Position numbers and translations under genes: made by a program. From assembly GCA_043822385.1 (NCBI GenBank), contig JBDRBT010000021.1:1-45851 (forward strand): 45,851 nt of DNA. The letters run 5' to 3'. A model generated the notes under the pieces. The model was not told the origin of the DNA. It searched no databases and worked only from the letters and a program-made list of their open reading frames with translations. Source of the stretch: JABWCK01 sp043822385 (GTDB lineage Archaea; Micrarchaeota; Micrarchaeia; Norongarragalinales; Norongarragalinaceae). Position 1 is the stretch's first letter. The number at the start of each line of letters is the position of its first letter. This document shows positions 6,905-14,343 of the stretch, piece by piece.

Positions 6905-8821
6905 TTACGGTCCGCTTGGGTAGTGATCCACTCCATCACCTAAACCAGGAATCACGTAAGTATTCGGGTAACCAGGATTCTGAGAGAAATCACTCCAGGA
7001 ATTACCAACGCCGTTGTAATCCCAAGAGTTGCCGATTATGTTTTCCGCTTCATAAGCGTTCATGCTGTCATTCAAGTTATACATCAGCGTATTGTTCCAA
7101 ATAGTGTTTAGGGTTGAGAAATTAGAATTGCTTGCAAATAGGGATATTCCCTTGGTGCTAGCCTCATCAAGGTTGGATGCAAGCTTGTTTTCGCTAATTT
7201 TAGAGTTTAGTGTACCAGCTAAAGTCAAACCCTTTCCGCAATTAGTTATAACATTATTCCATACCTGCAAATTAGTGCTATCATTTAAAACCAGCCCGAC
7301 AGCAAAGAAAGGATAACCAGTAGGCTCGCAAAGGATATTATTCCCCCTAATTTCCATCAAATCACTATAATAAGTTACTATGCCTTCCCTGGGCCCAGTC
7401 GGCACAAGCACTTTGTTAGACAGAATCTTTGTGCCAGTCGTACGGTACAACCCAATAGCGAGGCCACTCGCGTTCTCAACAATATTACTTTCAAGAACAT
7501 TATTTCGCACAACACGGCTGCCACCATCCAAAGAAACTACTACTAGCCCGTACTCGCTGTTTTTAGCAGTATTTTGTTGAATGGAATTGTTATCCGACTG
7601 AATGAGAAAGCCTGCATCCTTATTATCTGAAGCAAAATTGTTTTGCAACTTATTATGGCTGGTAGACAAAAATCCGTCAAGATTTATAACAAAACCCTTG
7701 AGGTTATTATTTGCAGTGTTTTCATAAACCTCGTTGTTTACGGTGTTGTTGGGTGCCCATTGCCAAGCGTAATAACCCCCGGTCAAAGAAAAGCCATTGT
7801 TAATATTAGAAAAAGCAAGATTCTTGTAAATTTCTCCATCGGAAAGTACTAAAACAAAACCGTCTTTGTTCGATTTAGCCGAATTACCGTAGATCGCAAG
7901 GTTTTTTCCATTCAAATAAAAACCTTCCTTGCCATTTCCTTCCGCGATGTTTCCGCTTATTTTTGAGTAAGAGGAATTAAACAAAAAAATGCCGTACTCG
8001 GTATTGTTACTTGCAGTATTTAGCTCAACAGTAATATTGTATTCAACAGGCAAGTAAAAGCCCCAGTCATTTTTATTTGCAACGTTTCTAGAAAAAGAAG
8101 CGTTCGCAGAAGGCCTGCCACCATAATTCGGTTGCAGGGTGAAACCGCCGAAAGAATTACTTTCAGCAATATTTTGGTCAATCACTGCATTATCCAAACC
8201 GCTTAACTCAAAAGCAGCATTACCTTGATAGTTAAACTTAGCAGTATTGTTAACCAAACGTGCGTTATCTGAGAAATAAACAGCAAACCCGCCTTGATTG
8301 TAATTAGCGGAGTTTTGCAACAAGTACGCAGAACTAATGTTACTAACGAAAATAGCTGCGCGGTGATAGCTACCGCCGTTTCGTTCAAGCGTATTGTAGA
8401 ATAAATTAATCGAACGCCCGTCAATCGCATATATCCCGGTTCGGAAATCAGTTATGTTACAATTTTTGATAGTCACATAATTCCTATCGACACTTCTGAT
8501 TCCAGCAGACATATCGCCTAAAACCCCATCAATCGCGTGTCCATTGCAATCAAGAGTAATGCCATCCTTACCGATAATCAAACCGTCATTGGGACAATTC
8601 AGCAAGTCGTTCTGCATAACTGTGTTTCTAGTAATTGTTTGCCCGCAACGAACGTTAATAGGAGAAATGCTCGTAGGAATAGGCGCTAAAGACGCTGAAG
8701 GACGAGGAGGCGCAGCAGGCACACTAGTACTAGAATAAACCGCTTGATCACTGAATACTTGGCTTAAAACAACAAAACCCAAAACAATCAAAACACCAAA
8801 AACAATAGAATTAATTTTCAA
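6905..8821 (-). CDS. Secreted right-handed parallel beta-helix (NosD/PbH1-like) surface protein
   Basis: 638 aa. It has an N-terminal signal peptide or anchor (about residues 5-25), a Pro/Ser-rich linker, a NosD-like opening (CGQTI... LLNCPNDGLIIGKDGITLDCNGH), then more than 15 irregular repeats with Asn ladders such as NNTAKFN and SGNIAEGN, typical of PbH1 beta-helix coils. The end (NSWSDFSQNPGYPNTY, GDGVDHYP) is common in NosD/periplasmic copper-binding-type repeat proteins. Many NxS/T sequons make it a likely substrate of the AglB enzyme in this window. The TTG start at 8821 is supported by AGGTGAT 6-8 nt upstream. The function is probably surface adhesion or carbohydrate binding; a role in metal handling is only suggested by NosD similarity. 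Confidence 0.82.
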   Translation of the reverse strand: MKINSIVFGVLIVLGFVVLSQVFSDQAVYSSTSVPAAPPRPSASLAPIPTSISPINVRCGQTITRNTVMQNDLLNCPNDGLIIGKDGITLDCNGHAIDGVLGDMSAGIRSVDRNYVTIKNCNITDFRTGIYAIDGRSINLFYNTLERNGGSYHRAAIFVSNISSAYLLQNSANYNQGGFAVYFSDNARLVNNTAKFNYQGNAAFELSGLDNAVIDQNIAESNSFGGFTLQPNYGGRPSANASFSRNVANKNDWGFYLPVEYNITVELNTASNNTEYGIFLFNSSYSKISGNIAEGNGKEGFYLNGKNLAIYGNSAKSNKDGFVLVLSDGEIYKNLAFSNINNGFSLTGGYYAWQWAPNNTVNNEVYENTANNNLKGFVINLDGFLSTSHNKLQNNFASDNKDAGFLIQSDNNSIQQNTAKNSEYGLVVVSLDGGSRVVRNNVLESNIVENASGLAIGLYRTTGTKILSNKVLVPTGPREGIVTYYSDLMEIRGNNILCEPTGYPFFAVGLVLNDSTNLQVWNNVITNCGKGLTLAGTLNSKISENKLASNLDEASTKGISLFASNSNFSTLNTIWNNTLMYNLNDSMNAYEAENIIGNSWDYNGVGNSWSDFSQNPGYPNTYVIPGLGDGVDHYPSGP

Positions 8822-8884
8822 GAAGCAATCACCTACAAATAAGTGAAATGAGGTGGTTAAAAAAATACGCGGTCTCTAGATAAA

Positions 8885-8959
8885 TTAGGGATTTGCATAA
8901 AAAAATTTGGTGCTCCGAACGAGTGTACTCTATTTAAAAAAATCCCTAAACCCAATAAC
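8885..8959. repeat. tRNA-Glu-3'-end-containing repeat, copy C (most complete)
   Basis: Terminal inverted repeats TTAGGGATTT (8885-8894) and AAATCCCTAA (8940-8949) enclose GTGCTCCGAACGAG (8910-8923), followed by CCAATAAC as in copy A. On the minus strand TTTAAATA forms a good archaeal TATA box, which would place a transcript start just past the tRNA-like core, upstream of the beta-helix gene. Confidence 0.8.
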
Positions 8960-9022
8960 TAAAAGGAGTATGAAAAAGAGAAGAACCCAAGAAAAAAACA
9001 ACAAGAAATCGCTTTAATCTTT

Positions 9023-9607
9023 TTAACTGAGAATGACTATTAAAATAGTTGCTATTACTGCCATTACCGAAAAAGTATATCCTATAATTCTGCCTGTTAT
9101 TTTGGATTTTTCGACTAATTTGTATTCCCAAGTTTCTTCAGGAAACGCCAGAGAAGTTATGCCCATAACTCCTTTTCCTTGAACTTGTATCACTTTTTCA
9201 AAACTAGTTTTAGTAACTAACTCAACCCTGCTTTTAAAGCCAGTTACAAAACCAGCTATTGTTAACGCAGAAAACATTACTCCAGCGACTACAAGGAAAA
9301 TCGGCGGAAACATATATTCCGTTCCTGGCGGGTTGTTAAGTGTGCTATAATACGCCCACCACGGAAATACTGAAAAAGTAATTGCTAAAAGAAGTTTAAA
9401 CGGAGTTGAAACAAGAAGACTTGTTTTCTTAATTTTGTTATTTAACTTGTTAGGCCCTTCTGAATTAAATTCAGGTAATTTGTTAATACAACGAAGAAGG
9501 CTTATTGTTGAAAAAGTAACAAAGAAAGTTGTGTAAACTATTAGCAAGAGAAAAGTTAATGCTAAAGCTATTGTTGCAGCTTGAAGTATCGTATAAAATA
9601 TTTCCAC
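9023..9607 (-). CDS. Hypothetical membrane protein
   Basis: I do not recognise this 194-aa protein. It has four predicted membrane segments (about residues 8-32, 68-88, 100-125 and 172-193). The long cytoplasmic or external loop 125-170 contains charged residues and GKGVMGITS. A GTG start at 9607 is preceded by AAGGAT. A TATA-like TTTTTAATAAG lies about 30 nt further up. It has no operon partner with a known function; the next upstream gene is a lipoprotein 53 nt away. Part of the accessory stretch between repeats C and D. Confidence 0.6.
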   Translation of the reverse strand: MEIFYTILQAATIALALTFLLLIVYTTFFVTFSTISLLRCINKLPEFNSEGPNKLNNKIKKTSLLVSTPFKLLLAITFSVFPWWAYYSTLNNPPGTEYMFPPIFLVVAGVMFSALTIAGFVTGFKSRVELVTKTSFEKVIQVQGKGVMGITSLAFPEETWEYKLVEKSKITGRIIGYTFSVMAVIATILIVILS

Positions 9608-9660
9608 GTATCCTTAATTTTTTTCACTTATTAAAAAGTATTGCCGAAGGCCTAACGCAA

Positions 9661-10251
9661 TTAACTATAAACCGGTTCAACTGGACAAATTTCACCTGTT
9701 ACCGAAAACTCGTTTTCAGCAAAATTTGGTTTAGAACAAACAATAAACCCGTTCTCGTACTCTGATTCAAAGGAAACCATAAACCAAGCGTAGTTGATAG
9801 CAAAACCTTCGCCACCAGGCGTTTCGCTAGTATCATTATTTACAACCCAATCGCAACCTGTTTCTTCAGCTTTCGATTCATAAAGCTTAAAGAAAGTCTT
9901 TTTTGAATCCATTTCGGCTATATGAATCATTTCTCCAGCAGAAGAATCTGAAACCGTTTTTAAGAAATTACCTTTCCTCTTAAGCAAACGGTTACCAACT
10001 AGCTTGCTGGCGGGGGTATAATTGCAGTCAAAGTTTTTTCCTGAAGCAAGTAACTCATCAAAAAAGTTTTTGTATTCACCAGGCGCATTAGGATCAAACG
10101 TTCCCTCAAAGTAATCAACAACAGGCGTTGGAGTAGCGCTATTTTCTACTGTAGACACAGGTGTCGGCGTAGGAGAAGCATCTTCTTGATTAGTTGAAAC
10201 ACAACCAAACAACAAAAAACCAAACAAAACAATTAGAAAAAGCTTATTCAC
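9661..10251 (-). CDS. Hypothetical lipoprotein
   Basis: 196 aa. The N-terminus MNKLFLIVLFGFLLFGC has a lipobox-like end (LFGC), so the protein is probably lipid-anchored at Cys17 on the outer face. A Thr/Pro linker (SPTPTPV, SATPTPV) typical of archaeal surface proteins follows, then an unrecognised globular domain of about 140 residues with four cysteines (FDCNY, TGCDW, IVCSK, EICPV), which could form two disulfides. The start is GTG at 10251. It is separated from the gene upstream by repeat copy D and from the membrane protein downstream by 53 nt. Confidence 0.65.
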   Translation of the reverse strand: MNKLFLIVLFGFLLFGCVSTNQEDASPTPTPVSTVENSATPTPVVDYFEGTFDPNAPGEYKNFFDELLASGKNFDCNYTPASKLVGNRLLKRKGNFLKTVSDSSAGEMIHIAEMDSKKTFFKLYESKAEETGCDWVVNNDTSETPGGEGFAINYAWFMVSFESEYENGFIVCSKPNFAENEFSVTGEICPVEPVYS

Positions 10252-10287
10252 GAAAACAAGTAAGAAAAACTCGTTTAAAACTTTGCT

Positions 10288-10354
10288 AGTTCAAGTCCCT
10301 TATAGGGATTTAGTGCTCCGAACGAGCGTAATCTATTTTAAAAAATCCCTAAAC
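10288..10354. repeat. tRNA-Glu-3'-end-containing repeat, copy D
   Basis: AGTTCAAGTCCC (10288-10299; shared with the boundary repeats at 6151 and 11615), then TAGGGATTT, GTGCTCCGAACGAG (10313-10326), a T/A-rich block and AAATCCCTAAAC. This copy joins both kinds of block. GCTC-CGAAC-GAGC can fold as a small hairpin. Confidence 0.8.
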
Positions 10355-10362
10355 AACAAGTT

Positions 10363-10704
10363 CTAAGTACTAGGATTTGGACCACAACACCAACCCGTAA
10401 CCCCGCCATTAGTAACTACAGGAGTAATCCAATCAACCACTCCTTCACACGAACTAACAGGCTCACTAGACAAATTACTAGACACTAAAATAAGACAAGA
10501 TTGTGGCGGGAAGTTCGTTACTCCGCTAGAATTCCACTCACTAGTTCCAGACACATAACAACCAGGCACTTGAGCCAACGTAGCACGACAAGCTTCTACA
10601 GGCCTAGGCCTAGTATCAGGAGTAGGCAAAAACAAATACGAAACCCACAAAAATAACAGCGCCAACACAAAAACAACGATTAAAGCTATATCCCACTTTT
10701 TCAT
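10363..10704 (-). CDS. Hypothetical membrane-anchored Cys-rich small protein
   Basis: 113 aa when started at ATG 10704 (MKKWDIALIVVFVLALLF); the frame is open 13 codons further but without a plausible start. One N-terminal membrane segment (about residues 5-28) anchors an external domain with at least six cysteines (EACRA, PGCYV, QSCLI, SSCEG, GWCCG). The end WCCGPNP resembles short disulfide-rich surface domains. No family recognised. A single-gene unit between repeat copies D and E. Confidence 0.6.
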   Translation of the reverse strand: MKKWDIALIVVFVLALLFLWVSYLFLPTPDTRPRPVEACRATLAQVPGCYVSGTSEWNSSGVTNFPPQSCLILVSSNLSSEPVSSCEGVVDWITPVVTNGGVTGWCCGPNPST

Positions 10705-10781
10705 TTTACAAAAACTAGTACCACTAAAGAAGTTAAAAACCAAGCGGATTCACACAAAATAATGCTCTTTCCGAGAACGTA

Positions 10782-10822
10782 TGCTCCGAACGAGTGTGCA
10801 CTATTTAAAAAAATCCCTAAAC
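10782..10822. repeat. tRNA-Glu-3'-end-containing repeat, copy E
   Basis: TGCTCCGAACGAG (10782-10794), then GTGCACTATTTAAAAAAATC-type A/T block and AAATCCCTAAAC (10811-10822). The left flank differs from the other copies but contains a second half-match, TGCTC...CCGAGAACG (10763-10779), as if two copies had partly merged. Confidence 0.75.
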
Positions 10823-10852
10823 TCAAAAACTAAAATAAGCGTTCAAAAAAAA

Positions 10853-11569
10853 CTATTTTTTGTGAAAAACCTTTATGAATTCATCCGCAAACTTTTCAGC
10901 AAAAGCCCTTGCTTGCTTATGCCCTAACTCTGAATCAAGAGAAGACAAGGGCCGCTCAAGATTCATCGGAACTCCTGGCAAATCCCAATTATAATTGTCT
11001 CGCTTTTTTGTGTAATTAGCCCAATCAATTAATACTTTTAAGGATTGTTTAGGTGAAAGACCCTTACGCACAAACTCGTTATGCAAGTAAGGCGCTAAAG
11101 TCCACCAAATAAAAACCGCCCTACCTTCACTATCCAAGAAAATCCTAGCAGGATACTGTTCTTTACTAAAACCAGCGTGTTTTAAAAAGTCAAACCCGAA
11201 CTTTTTCTCTTCAGAACTCCTAGATTTGTCCGTAAGCGTATCCATGTAATCGAGAATGCGTTCAGCAGTCAAACGACTTAAATGAAAAAACGTACGACCA
11301 AAAGGAAACAAATTAGACTTATCCTTTTCTTCCAATTTTTTTAGATATTCTTGCGCTACTTTACGTACTTTTTCAGAATGCGTGTCGGTTCCAAATGCGC
11401 CCCCAAACTTAGGGTGATTATACACTAATCCTTCGCTTGACGTGCCAATAAGCATAGCTCCGACTTTATTCCTATAACTCCTAGAAGCATTAAAGAGGGT
11501 ATAAGCGGGACCTGAAATATGGTTTAACTTTTCATGAATTTTTTCAATTTGTTTCGGAGTTGGCACCAT
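10853..11569 (-). CDS. Hypothetical soluble protein
   Basis: I do not recognise this protein of about 238 aa (ATG at 11569, MVPTPKQIEKI; a TTG at 11593 would add eight residues). No signal peptide or membrane segment is seen. It is rich in charged residues and appears mostly helical, with conserved-looking motifs GGAFGTDTHSEKVRKVA, FPFGRTFFHLSRLTAERIL and FIWWTLAPYLHNEF. The stretch RSYRNKVGAMLIGTSSEG looks like a beta-hairpin region. The gene is the last unit before tRNA-Glu and is flanked by repeat copy E and the boundary repeat, so a transferred origin is likely. No function is proposed. Confidence 0.6.
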   Translation of the reverse strand: MVPTPKQIEKIHEKLNHISGPAYTLFNASRSYRNKVGAMLIGTSSEGLVYNHPKFGGAFGTDTHSEKVRKVAQEYLKKLEEKDKSNLFPFGRTFFHLSRLTAERILDYMDTLTDKSRSSEEKKFGFDFLKHAGFSKEQYPARIFLDSEGRAVFIWWTLAPYLHNEFVRKGLSPKQSLKVLIDWANYTKKRDNYNWDLPGVPMNLERPLSSLDSELGHKQARAFAEKFADEFIKVFHKK

Positions 11570-11614
11570 TAAAATATACTTACTAGAAAACAAATAAAAC
11601 CCTACGCAAATTAA

Positions 11615-11640
11615 AGTTCAAGTCCCGAAAAGGGCACTAG
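11615..11640. repeat. Boundary repeat next to tRNA-Glu, copy F
   Basis: AGTTCAAGTCCCGAAAAG (11615-11632) is an exact 18-base match to 6151-6168. It continues GGGCACTAG into the tRNA 3' end. On the tRNA strand, AGTGCCC-TTTTC-GGGACT can form a short hairpin directly behind the tRNA, so it might also act in termination or 3' processing. Confidence 0.65.
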
Positions 11641-11715
11641 TGCTCCGAACGGGATTTGAACCCGTGTTACCGGCTTGAGAAGCCGAGGTCCTTGGCCGGG
11701 CTAGACGATCGGAGC
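11641..11715 (-). tRNA. tRNA-Glu (CTC)
   Basis: 75-nt cloverleaf without intron. Acceptor GCTCCGA pairs with TCGGAGC, discriminator A. T-arm ACGGG-TTCAAAT-CCCGT, anticodon arm TCGGC-TTCTCAA-GCCGG with anticodon CTC, reading GAG. Its last 12-14 bases recur in the five repeat copies at 4451-10822. A TATA-like TTTTAAATAA (about 11741-11750) lies near -29, overlapping the end of the thiol transporter gene. Confidence 0.95.
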
Positions 11716-11747
11716 TTTAAGAAAAAAAATTTGGTTGAAAGAGTTAT

Positions 11748-12839
11748 TTAAAACCAACCTAAGTAAATAGAAGCAATCATTCCTACTCCAAGCAACAACA
11801 TTAAAACGCCAGCAATCAAGTGAAGCGTCTTCAACTTGTTTTTACGCCAGTCTTCAGCTTGCTCAGAAGTAGTAAAACCAAAGTAAATACCTAAAGTAAT
11901 CAACAACATGGGTAAAACGAAAATCAAGTTATACAAAACTAGCAACATGAACGCGTAATCACGTGAAGTAGCTTTAGCAAGCAAGCCAAGAATAACTATG
12001 TAAGGACCGGAAGTGCAAGGCAACAAAAACAAGCTAACAATCAAGCCAGCAAAGAAAGCACCAGGAATAGACGTAACGCGACTAATTATTTTTTTCATTC
12101 TAGGCCGCCAACTCAACGGCACTTCCATAATGAACCACTTGCCGTACCAAAAGTAATCCTTCAAGTTAAACAAGCCAACAAAAATAGCTAAAATTGCTAC
12201 AGCGTAATAAAACGCTTGAGACAAGCCACTAGCTTGAATCACGCTAAACAAACCTAAACCCATAGCAAAGTAAGCCAAATAAACCGCAAGAGTAAACGCT
12301 AAACCAGCAAGCAAAGCTCTACGCCTATTCCCCGAAGCTAAAACAGCAGTAATCAATAAAATCAATACAGCGAAAGCACAAGGATTAATCGCGTCAACAG
12401 CCGCAGCTAAAATTACGGCGGGAATAGTTAACTGTTCTACTTCAGGTTGAACTGGAGTAGACACGAGTTTTTCAATAGGGTCAACGCAACCGTTTTCAAC
12501 ACAGTAAGTTATTTCTCCCTCTACTTCAGGCGCCATGAACGTAGCATAACCAACAATCATTTTTTCTCCAATGAAAGTAACGGGCACGCCAGAAACTTCC
12601 TGCCCGTAAGCACTAGTTAATTGCTGAAATAAATTATTATTAGCAATTTCATGAATCTCGAATTCCTTTACTTCAAGAGAAGGATACTTGTCTTTAATTC
12701 CATCTAGAAAATCAAGCAACTCAATGCAATGAGGACACGTAGTAGAATGAAAAACGTATATTGGCGTTGCGTGTTCTTGAGCTGCAACTAGAGTTGAAAA
12801 CGCTAGGAAACAAAAAACAAGCAAAAATAACTTATTCAA
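11748..12839 (-). CDS. DsbD/CcdA-like thiol-disulfide transporter with N-terminal thioredoxin domain
   Basis: About 363 aa. It begins with a signal peptide (MNKLFLLVFCFLAFS), then an extracellular thioredoxin/glutaredoxin-like domain with CPHC at about residues 35-38 and a cis-Pro loop VSGVPVTF, then a CcdA-type membrane domain of six segments. The latter carries the two reactive cysteines in AINPCAFAV and FLLPCTSGPY. The protein moves reducing equivalents from the cytoplasm across the membrane to external thiols. A TTG at 12839 is preferred because TGAGGT lies about 8 nt upstream and it gives the MNK signal peptide seen in other genes here; a TTG at 12854 adds five residues. The gene is monocistronic by spacing. 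Confidence 0.88.
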   Translation of the reverse strand: MNKLFLLVFCFLAFSTLVAAQEHATPIYVFHSTTCPHCIELLDFLDGIKDKYPSLEVKEFEIHEIANNNLFQQLTSAYGQEVSGVPVTFIGEKMIVGYATFMAPEVEGEITYCVENGCVDPIEKLVSTPVQPEVEQLTIPAVILAAAVDAINPCAFAVLILLITAVLASGNRRRALLAGLAFTLAVYLAYFAMGLGLFSVIQASGLSQAFYYAVAILAIFVGLFNLKDYFWYGKWFIMEVPLSWRPRMKKIISRVTSIPGAFFAGLIVSLFLLPCTSGPYIVILGLLAKATSRDYAFMLLVLYNLIFVLPMLLITLGIYFGFTTSEQAEDWRKNKLKTLHLIAGVLMLLLGVGMIASIYLGWF

Positions 12840-12903
12840 AATAATAAACCTCAAAAATAACTAACAAATAAGTAAAAAACTCTTCTTAAATTAATCTCTT
12901 TAT

Positions 12904-13506
12904 TCAATAATGCAGATGACTAGTGTCATTAACTCTCGAAATCCTCCATTTTTTGCCTTCCTTAACTAATGAATTAATGCAAGCGTTAGACTGCACAAAA
13001 ACACGCCAGTTACTCAAAGGAGTTCCAGCAACTTCATCAAGCAAAAGCATTGCAGGATTATGATGCGTAATAATTAAAGCGTTTTCAGTTTTTTCTTTAT
13101 CTAGTTTCTTAAAGAAACTTAAAACTCTCTTCCTCACGTCAAGAATAGACTCGCCGCCAGATGGTTTCACGCGAATATTAAAGTAAAAATCATGAAACAA
13201 GTCCGGGTGTTCAGGCATTCTAGATAAAGAAGAGTAATCCTTGCCGTTGAAATCGCCGTAATTCCTTTCACGCAATTCCTTGCAAAAACGAGTTTTCAAG
13301 CCTAAACGCATTTCTTCAAGCGTTTGCCTAGCGCGATTCAAGTCAGAACAATACACTGAATCCAAAGGAATGTTACTGAAATACTTTCCAAGACAACGAG
13401 CTTGCTTTACACCCAAACGAGTTAACTCGCCGCCTAACCAGCCTTCATAAACGCGAGCGTCATTACCCTTGCTGCGCGCGTGCCGGACTATAAACAAGCG
13501 TTTCAT
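12904..13506 (-). CDS. Histidine phosphatase superfamily protein (phosphoglycerate-mutase-like)
   Basis: 200 aa. The N-terminal catalytic motif is VRHARSKGN (RH with the phospho-histidine), Arg and Glu partners lie in DLNRARQT and LRERNYGDFNGK, and the second catalytic His is in ALIITHHNPA. The fold and length fit the PhoE/GpmB branch; the substrate could be a sugar phosphate, nucleotide or small phosphoester, and a true phosphoglycerate mutase role cannot be concluded. The ATG overlaps the stop of the stomatin-like gene as ATGA, so the two are co-translated. No membrane segment. Confidence 0.85.
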   Translation of the reverse strand: MKRLFIVRHARSKGNDARVYEGWLGGELTRLGVKQARCLGKYFSNIPLDSVYCSDLNRARQTLEEMRLGLKTRFCKELRERNYGDFNGKDYSSLSRMPEHPDLFHDFYFNIRVKPSGGESILDVRKRVLSFFKKLDKEKTENALIITHHNPAMLLLDEVAGTPLSNWRVFVQSNACINSLVKEGKKWRISRVNDTSHLHY

Positions 13507-14252
13507 TTCTTTCCGGAAAACCTTCTGAACGCATCAAGCACTTCAACTGGAGTAACGAAAACAAGAGTATTAGATTGGTCAGCACTCACGTCAGCTAGAG
13601 TCTGCAGCGTCCTTAAATGTAGTGCACCAGGACTATCTGATAGAGTCTTGGCAGCTAACGCCAAGTTTTTGGAAGCTTGCACTTCACCACTAGAAATAAT
13701 TATTTGCGCGCGTCGCTCGCGTTCTGCCTCCGCCTCGCGAGCCATTGCTCTCTTCATATCCATAGGCAATTCAATGTCTTGAACTTTGATTGCGGTAACA
13801 TCAATACCCCACTCATCAGTCTCCTCGTCAACTACAGTACGAATCTCATCAGCAATCTTATCCCTATCCTGCAACGCTTCCTGAAGCGTACTGTTTCCAA
13901 TAACATCACGTAAAGCAGTTTGCGCATACTGGGATAAAGCGTAAGAATAATCCTGAATCTTGATTACAGCGTCCTCTGGCTTGATTACCTTATAGTAAAC
14001 AACCGCATTAACGTTAACTGGCACAGTATCCTTAGTAATTACTTCCTGTTTCGGAATATCAATCGTAGCAATCCTCAAGTCAACAGTAATACTCCGCTCA
14101 AAAAAAGGTATAATCAAGTTAAAGCCAGGCCCTAAAGTCCGCGAGTACTTTCCTAAACGCAAAACAATAGCTTTCTGCCACTGGTCAATAACTCTTATTC
14201 CAAACAAGAAAAAGAAAACAACTACGAAAAACAATAATAACCATTCAAACAC
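13503..14252 (-). CDS. Stomatin-like SPFH/Band 7 protein (slipin)
   Basis: 249 aa. One N-terminal membrane hairpin (residues 2-18) is followed by the SPFH domain: VIDQWQKAIVLRLGKYSR, GPGFNLIIPFFE, VDLRIATIDIPKQEV, VVYYKVIKPEDAV, TLQEALQDRD, and a helical tail (AREAEAERERRAQI...). Such proteins form membrane microdomain scaffolds. GTG start with GGTGG upstream. Archaeal slipins usually pair with an NfeD membrane serine protease; here the partner gene is instead a histidine phosphatase overlapping by 4 nt, which is unusual. Confidence 0.93.
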   Translation of the reverse strand: MFEWLLLFFVVVFFFLFGIRVIDQWQKAIVLRLGKYSRTLGPGFNLIIPFFERSITVDLRIATIDIPKQEVITKDTVPVNVNAVVYYKVIKPEDAVIKIQDYSYALSQYAQTALRDVIGNSTLQEALQDRDKIADEIRTVVDEETDEWGIDVTAIKVQDIELPMDMKRAMAREAEAERERRAQIIISSGEVQASKNLALAAKTLSDSPGALHLRTLQTLADVSADQSNTLVFVTPVEVLDAFRRFSGKK

Positions 14253-14343
14253 TGAAAACCACCCTTAAACAAGAAAGGAAAAACAAGATTAAAACCTTAA
14301 CTAATAAAAAAGAAACAAGAGTTAAGTATTTCAGGTGCATGCA

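Noticed and set aside
9023..9131. Separate 61-aa minus-strand frame at 8946-9131
   Set aside because: It overlaps the 194-aa membrane protein end in another frame and runs into repeat copy C; no start signal.
4451..10822. CRISPR array
   Set aside because: The repeated units are separated by whole genes of very different length, not by short uniform spacers, and no cas gene is present.
4451..10822. Canonical integron attC sites
   Set aside because: The repeat ends (TTTAGGGATTT and AAATCCCTAAA) do not fit the GTTRRRY / RYYYAAC core sites, and no integron integrase gene is in the window. The cassette-like layout is reported, but not as an integron.
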